Positions 60,495-64,000 of a stretch of 64,000 bases of DNA are shown here, in pieces. Within the stretch, counting starts at the first letter, position 1. Every line of letters starts with the position of its first letter. The position numbers and the translations under genes are program-made. The DNA lies in contig CAYRKW010000004.1 in assembly GCA_964425135.1 (NCBI GenBank), positions 1-64,000 of the forward strand, written 5' to 3'. The notes beneath the pieces are model-generated. The model searched no databases. It was not told the DNA's origin and saw nothing but the letters and a program-made list of their open reading frames with translations. This DNA comes from CAYLLD01 sp964425135. Lineage in GTDB: Bacteria; Pseudomonadota; Alphaproteobacteria; Rhodobacterales; Rhodobacteraceae.

Positions 60495-60546
60495 GGTCTG
60501 TTGAGATTCAGGATTCCCATAGTTCCTGAATCTCAACAGACCCTAA
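60491..60546. repeat. Perfect 23-bp inverted repeat with 10-nt loop at the end of the NRPS cluster
   Basis: The arm 60491-60513 (from TTAGGGTCTGTTGAG to CAGGA) is mirrored without mismatch by 60524-60546 around TTCCCATAGT. It includes the dehydrogenase stop codon (60492-60494). After correcting the false gap, it fills the whole space between the convergent dehydrogenase and chpT genes. No T tract follows. The ends GGGTCTGTTGAG next to TA could also be abutted transposon ends or a tiny MITE. Confidence 0.8.
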
Positions 60547-60597
60547 ATCATCAAGGCTTGAAGATTACTTTTACCGCGATCCCGGCTTCCCCTGATG
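60543..60597 (+). repeat. Left copy of a second 55-bp contig-end overlap
   Basis: Identical to 60698-60752 across the N run. It duplicates the last codons of chpT, which should be present once. Confidence 0.9.
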
Positions 60598-60697
60598 NNN
60601 NNNNNNNNNNNNNNNNNNNNNNNNNNNNNNNNNNNNNNNNNNNNNNNNNNNNNNNNNNNNNNNNNNNNNNNNNNNNNNNNNNNNNNNNNNNNNNNNN
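60598..60697. other. 100-N scaffold gap (apparently no missing sequence)
   Basis: Exactly 100 N with a 55-bp identical overlap of the flanks, the same pattern as the gap at 26344-26443. Collapsing it places the chpT stop about 56 bp after the dehydrogenase stop. Confidence 0.93.
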
Positions 60698-60752
60698 CTA
60701 AATCATCAAGGCTTGAAGATTACTTTTACCGCGATCCCGGCTTCCCCTGATG
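60698..60752 (+). repeat. Right copy of the second 55-bp contig-end overlap
   Basis: Identical to 60543-60597; this copy holds the genuine 3' end of chpT. Confidence 0.9.
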
Positions 60753-61314
60753 TCATTTCGATCTGACAGTCCAGGGCTATTGCGCATTGCGCGGCCACAG
60801 CGAAATGCACTTCTGATGCGGATAAATCAACATTATCGCTGCGGTTTGTGGCGATTTTCCACAAGTCAGCATTCGGGGACACGCGCGCGCCCGTTCCATC
60901 AATGAGCCAGACATTGTCCTGCTGGCTGATCGAACAATTGCCACCCAGCGGTAGGCTCGATTCAACGCACTGAACGAGCAGAAAGATCAGCTTCACATGC
61001 GAGCGCAGCACCGGGTCATTCTGCGCCGTCCAACGTGCGCGAAATCGTCCGGATTCGTACATAGTCCCGAGCGTTTTCGCAGCCAATCCAATGGGCAATT
61101 CCGAACCTTCGCGCGCTTCTCCGAAGGCGATGCGAAAAAATCCAAGTTTGGCATTCGCGCTGGCAATGCTATCTGTGATAAGACCAAACTCGGGGCTGTC
61201 GTTGGATTGGAGCTCTTCCATCAATTCGATACCGTTGCTGATCGCCCCGATGGGGTTCACCAAATCATGGCAGATACGAGTGGAAATCAGTGAAGACAAA
61301 TCTGGGGCGTTCAT
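60706..61314 (-). CDS. chpT: ChpT-type histidine phosphotransferase
   Basis: The 202-residue protein has the ChpT signature RICHDLVNPIGAISNGIELM, with the phospho-acceptor His16 in the first dimerisation helix, and a degenerate GHKL-like C-terminal domain. In alphaproteobacteria ChpT passes phosphate from the CckA hybrid kinase to CtrA (and CpdR), which control cell cycle, motility or gene transfer agents. It is divergent from the DUF3553 gene and close to a CtrA-type site. It lies wholly in the right-hand contig. Confidence 0.9.
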   Translation of the reverse strand: MNAPDLSSLISTRICHDLVNPIGAISNGIELMEELQSNDSPEFGLITDSIASANAKLGFFRIAFGEAREGSELPIGLAAKTLGTMYESGRFRARWTAQNDPVLRSHVKLIFLLVQCVESSLPLGGNCSISQQDNVWLIDGTGARVSPNADLWKIATNRSDNVDLSASEVHFAVAAQCAIALDCQIEMTSGEAGIAVKVIFKP

Positions 61315-61352
61315 GTGTACTTTTGCTTTCGTAAGTAGAGAGGTGGTGAACC

Positions 61353-61529
61353 GTGATCGATCACTTTTTTGAACCGGGCATGATTGTTCGAAACCCTGAC
61401 CAAAAAGATTGGGGACTTGGACAGGTGCAGTCGGTGATTGACGAAAAAATCACCGTGAATTTCGAGCATGTCGGTAAGGTGGTGATAAACGGAAACAGAG
61501 TAAACCTCGTACAAGTGTTCGACGCTTAA
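61353..61529 (+). CDS. DUF3553 domain-containing small protein
   Basis: This 58-residue gene starts with GTG behind gagaggtgg. The translation contains FFEPGMIVRNPDQKDWGLGQV followed by ITVNFEHVGKVVING, which matches the DUF3553 pattern. The family also occurs as a C-terminal part of some UvrD/PcrA-type helicases, but this copy stands alone. The function is unknown. It is divergent from chpT with 38 bp between starts. Confidence 0.85.
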   Translation: MIDHFFEPGMIVRNPDQKDWGLGQVQSVIDEKITVNFEHVGKVVINGNRVNLVQVFDA

Positions 61530-61556
61530 AAAAGCGTTACCCCATCGTTTCCCGCG

Positions 61557-61577
61557 TTAAGGTTAACTGCAAGTTAA
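61557..61577. promoter_or_regulatory. CtrA-type binding site TTAA-N7-TTAA ahead of olsBA
   Basis: TTAA at 61563-61566 and TTAA at 61574-61577 are separated by exactly seven bases, matching the full CtrA box. A further TTAA at 61557 precedes it. The site is about 120 bp upstream of olsB and 28 bp past the DUF3553 gene. Confidence 0.6.
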
Positions 61578-61698
61578 TGCCCGATCTACCTTTTTATTCA
61601 CGTGACGAAAATACACAGGGATGCACGTCCTTTTGTTGTGAAAACGAGCCCAATCCCCTAGATATATCGGGGACTTTCAAGATTTTGCGCGAGCGTCT

Positions 61699-62487
61699 AT
61701 GAAAATTGATAAGCACAGATTTATCGCACGTCTGGCGCGGGACGAGGATGAAATTCGTGCAGCACAACGACTACGTTATCGTGTTTTCGTCGAGGAAGGC
61801 TCAGCTGATACAAGCGCCGAGAACCATCGTCGCGGCATAGAGCAAGACGCATTTGATGCACATGTCGAGCATCTTGTTCTGATAGATCTGGAGTTGCCTG
61901 ATACGGGCGATCAAAACATCGTCGGGGTTTATCGCCTGATGCGTGACGTGAAGGCGGCTGAGGGCATCGGGTTTTATTCTGCGCCTGAGTTTGACTTGTC
62001 TCGTCTAACCTCGAGTGGACGTTCGTTGTTGGAGTTGGGACGTTCTTGCATTGCAAAGGATTATCGTGGTGGTTTGGCCTTGCGGTACTTGTGGGATGGT
62101 GTTGCCCGCTATGTTTTTGAGCACGATATCGAGATTGTTTTTGGCGTGGCGTCCTTTCACGAGACCAATCCCGGCGCGATTGCGCCTGCGCTATCCTTCC
62201 TTCACCACAATCATTTGGCGCCGCCGGAGTTGCGGGTTCGTGCGCATGAGCCGCATTTTGTCGAATTAAATTTGATCTCAGCTGATGATTTGGATCGGTC
62301 GGCGGCCGTGAAGCAAATACCTGCGCTTCTCAAATCGTATTTGCGGCTTGGCGGCGTCGTCGGTGAAGGTGCGTTTGTTGATCGCGAATTCAGTACAACG
62401 GATGTTTGTTTGATTGTTGATACGGCCAATATTCCAGCGGCCCAGCGCCGGGAGTTTGAAGCGCTTCGTGGTCAAGAGGCTGAGTAA
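61699..62487 (+). CDS. olsB: Ornithine-acyl-ACP N-acyltransferase
   Basis: OlsB adds a 3-hydroxyacyl chain to ornithine and forms lyso-ornithine lipid. The 262-residue GNAT-type protein shows the hemolysin/OlsB pattern RYRVFVEEGSA, VGVYRLMR, EFDLSRL, LELGRSCIAKDYRGGLALRYLW and VFGVASFHETNP. olsA follows 2 bp after the stop, the standard olsBA operon. Ornithine lipids are phosphorus-free membrane lipids common in marine alphaproteobacteria. Confidence 0.92.
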   Translation: MKIDKHRFIARLARDEDEIRAAQRLRYRVFVEEGSADTSAENHRRGIEQDAFDAHVEHLVLIDLELPDTGDQNIVGVYRLMRDVKAAEGIGFYSAPEFDLSRLTSSGRSLLELGRSCIAKDYRGGLALRYLWDGVARYVFEHDIEIVFGVASFHETNPGAIAPALSFLHHNHLAPPELRVRAHEPHFVELNLISADDLDRSAAVKQIPALLKSYLRLGGVVGEGAFVDREFSTTDVCLIVDTANIPAAQRREFEALRGQEAE

Positions 62488-62489
62488 TT

Positions 62490-63317
62490 ATGGCGCGTTG
62501 GCAAGGGGCGGAAGAGCCTGAGTTTGAGCGGCTGAATTGGCGGCAGCGGGTCAGGCTTTGTTGGCGTGCGATGATTCTGGTTGTGGCGACTTTGATCCTG
62601 CTGCCTACTTTCTGGTTGGCGAAATTGATAGAAAAGGTTGCGCCAAACCTCGGGATGAGCCGTTTTATTATATGGTTTTGGTGCGCGATGGGCGTTTGGC
62701 TGTGTGGGTTGCGGCTAGAGACGTCCGGCACGCCGATGGCGCAAGGGGGCGCACGGGTTGCCAATCATGCAAGCTGGGCGGATGTCTTTGTGATGCGCGC
62801 AGCCTCGCAGATCTATTTCGTGGCGAAGGCCGAGGTGCGATCATGGCCGCTGATGGGGATGATTGGTGCGCACACGGGTACTGTATTTATCGAACGCAAT
62901 CCTCGGAAAGCGCAGGAGCAAAAAGAGATGTTTCTTGCGCGGCTTCGGAAGGGAGACCGCTTGTGTTTCTTCCCGGAAGGCACATCGAGCGATGGGCGGC
63001 GTGTTCTGCCGTTCAAATCGACGCTGTTTAGCGCGTTTATGGAGCCTGAGTTGGCTGAGCTGATGTGGGTGCAACCGGTATCGGTTTCCTATCGACCTCA
63101 AACTGGTCTCGCGCAGAATTTCTTTGGATGGTGGGGCGAGATGCCATTTGGCGCGCATATTGCGCAGGTTTTTGGGCGTTCTGTACACAGTCGCGTGCAT
63201 GTCCATTTTCATGAACCGGTCAAAGCGACTGATTTTGAAGATCGCAAGGCACTGGCGCGATATTGTGAAGAGCGCGTCCGAGAGGGTCATGCAGCGCATG
63301 TGCGTGATGACGCTTAA
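62490..63317 (+). CDS. olsA: Lyso-ornithine lipid O-acyltransferase
   Basis: OlsA adds the second acyl chain to lyso-ornithine lipid. The 275-residue protein has an N-terminal membrane helix and the PlsC-type motifs NHASWAD (NHxxxxD), FIERNPRKAQ, FFPEGTSSDG and VQPVSVSYR. Its stop overlaps the stop of the convergent LysR gene by two bases. Confidence 0.92.
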   Translation: MARWQGAEEPEFERLNWRQRVRLCWRAMILVVATLILLPTFWLAKLIEKVAPNLGMSRFIIWFWCAMGVWLCGLRLETSGTPMAQGGARVANHASWADVFVMRAASQIYFVAKAEVRSWPLMGMIGAHTGTVFIERNPRKAQEQKEMFLARLRKGDRLCFFPEGTSSDGRRVLPFKSTLFSAFMEPELAELMWVQPVSVSYRPQTGLAQNFFGWWGEMPFGAHIAQVFGRSVHSRVHVHFHEPVKATDFEDRKALARYCEERVREGHAAHVRDDA

Positions 63318-64000
63318 CTCATTGAAATGGGGTTGAATTGGCTCGTCAGTGCTTTTGCCGCCTGGATTTCCTTCGTGACCCATTCGCGGAATGCTTTGAT
63401 GGCAGGGCGGTCTTGAGCGCCGTCGCGGCACAAAAGCCGATATGAGCTGCGGTTGAATATCGCAGGGCCGAAGGGTGCGACCAACGCGCCGGAATGCAGC
63501 GCTCTTTCAATCATGGATAGGCGTCCGAGCACGATGCCGCCACCTTCCATTGCGAAATCGACGGCGTGATCTGCCTGACTAAAACGCGGTCCGCCTTCGG
63601 ATGTCATTTCGACCTTTGCAAGAGCGAACCAATCCTCCCAATTTGGCTCTCCGACGATGGAGCGCACGCTGTCATCGTGGATCAAAGTGGCTTGGCCAAT
63701 ATCGCTGGCTGACTGAATCTTAGCCGCAATTTCTGGCACCATGGCGGGGATCACCCATTCATCCATCAAATCCTGACAAAAGAGATTTGGTGGGCTTTCT
63801 TTCGACGTAAAGCGAATGGCGACGTCAACATCGTCACGGTGGAGATCCAGCATTTTGAGGCTCGCAGCAAACCGCAATTCGATTTCCGGGTGATGTTGCG
63901 CGAAATCATAGAGCCGGGGCGCAAGCCATTTCGATGTGAAGGCTGGGCCTGCGGTGACGGTAAGGACCGAGTTGTTGAGATCGTGTTGAGCGACGCGCCA
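63314..64000 (-). CDS. LysR-family transcriptional regulator, GcvA-like (partial)
   Basis: The frame is open from the stop at 63314 to the window edge (228 codons), so the N-terminal helix-turn-helix lies outside. The visible part is the effector-binding domain, with LTVTAGPAFTSKWLAPRL and LDLHRDDVDVAIRF, typical of the GcvA/AmpR subgroup. The target is unknown. Confidence 0.88.
   Translation of the reverse strand, partial: WRVAQHDLNNSVLTVTAGPAFTSKWLAPRLYDFAQHHPEIELRFAASLKMLDLHRDDVDVAIRFTSKESPPNLFCQDLMDEWVIPAMVPEIAAKIQSASDIGQATLIHDDSVRSIVGEPNWEDWFALAKVEMTSEGGPRFSQADHAVDFAMEGGGIVLGRLSMIERALHSGALVAPFGPAIFNRSSYRLLCRDGAQDRPAIKAFREWVTKEIQAAKALTSQFNPISMS

Noticed and set aside
60495..60550. Classic rho-independent terminator after the NRPS cluster
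   Set aside because: The hairpin is perfect but lacks a T tract on both strands, so I list it as an inverted repeat with several possible roles.

Overview
The window looks like a chromosomal segment of a marine-type Rhodobacteraceae (Roseobacter group) alphaproteobacterium. Supporting signs are the fabI/fabB/fabA/irr neighbourhood, a ChpT-type histidine phosphotransferase next to a perfect TTAA-N7-TTAA (CtrA-type) site, the ornithine-lipid pair olsB-olsA, a plant-type (class II) DAHP synthase, Entner-Doudoroff genes, a VPLPA-like C-terminal sorting signal and a high-GC coding style. The sequence is a scaffold. Two runs of exactly 100 N (26344-26443 and 60598-60697) are each flanked by the same 55 bp on both sides, so both are almost certainly overlapping contig ends and not real gaps. 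Collapsing them removes 155 bp each.

Layout. 1-6.5 kb: site-2 protease, fabI, a TfoX-like gene, an AT-rich DUF3800 intruder, fabB, fabA, divergent irr, RNA methyltransferase. 6.5-12 kb: flavoprotein, then a xanthine-dehydrogenase-family operon (FAD, 2Fe-2S and Mo subunits) that ends in an overlapping MoaD-like sulfur carrier. 12-25 kb: surface region with a TIGR03032 protein divergent from a 2848-residue multidomain secreted protein (FG-GAP, Calx-beta, VWD, cadherin-like, three C-terminal repeats), a small exported protein, and an exported choice-of-anchor-L protein with a membrane sorting tail. 25-34 kb: tRNA-Leu, GST, a dipeptide-type ABC importer, an aminotransferase. 34-41 kb: zwf-edd-flavoprotein-eda-enoyl-CoA-hydratase-family operon and an aldose dehydrogenase. 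41-48 kb: GlxA-type regulator, aroG (class II), serB, PAS protein, yicC, gmk, methyltransferase.

48-60.5 kb holds the most interesting system: a compact nonribosomal peptide cluster read in one direction with overlapping or near-overlapping genes. In order it has a HupE/UreJ-like membrane protein, a free-standing adenylation enzyme, a free-standing carrier protein, a C-A-T NRPS, a C-A-T-TE NRPS and an acyl-CoA-dehydrogenase-like enzyme. The trio of free A domain, free carrier protein and dehydrogenase resembles cassettes that make pyrrole-2-carboxyl-S-carrier starters from proline. The first NRPS carries a complete PP-loop ATPase (zinc-ribbon cysteines, SGGKDS loop, CxxC plus a later Cys, as in N-acetyl sugar amidotransferases and tRNA thiolases) inserted in the C-terminal subdomain of its adenylation domain. 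I know of no characterised NRPS with this architecture. It suggests nitrogen or sulfur insertion (amidine, amide or thioamide) during assembly.

60.5-64 kb: a perfect 23-bp inverted repeat that fills the space between the convergent dehydrogenase and chpT genes, a 58-residue DUF3553 protein, the CtrA-type site, olsBA, and a LysR regulator that runs off the window end.
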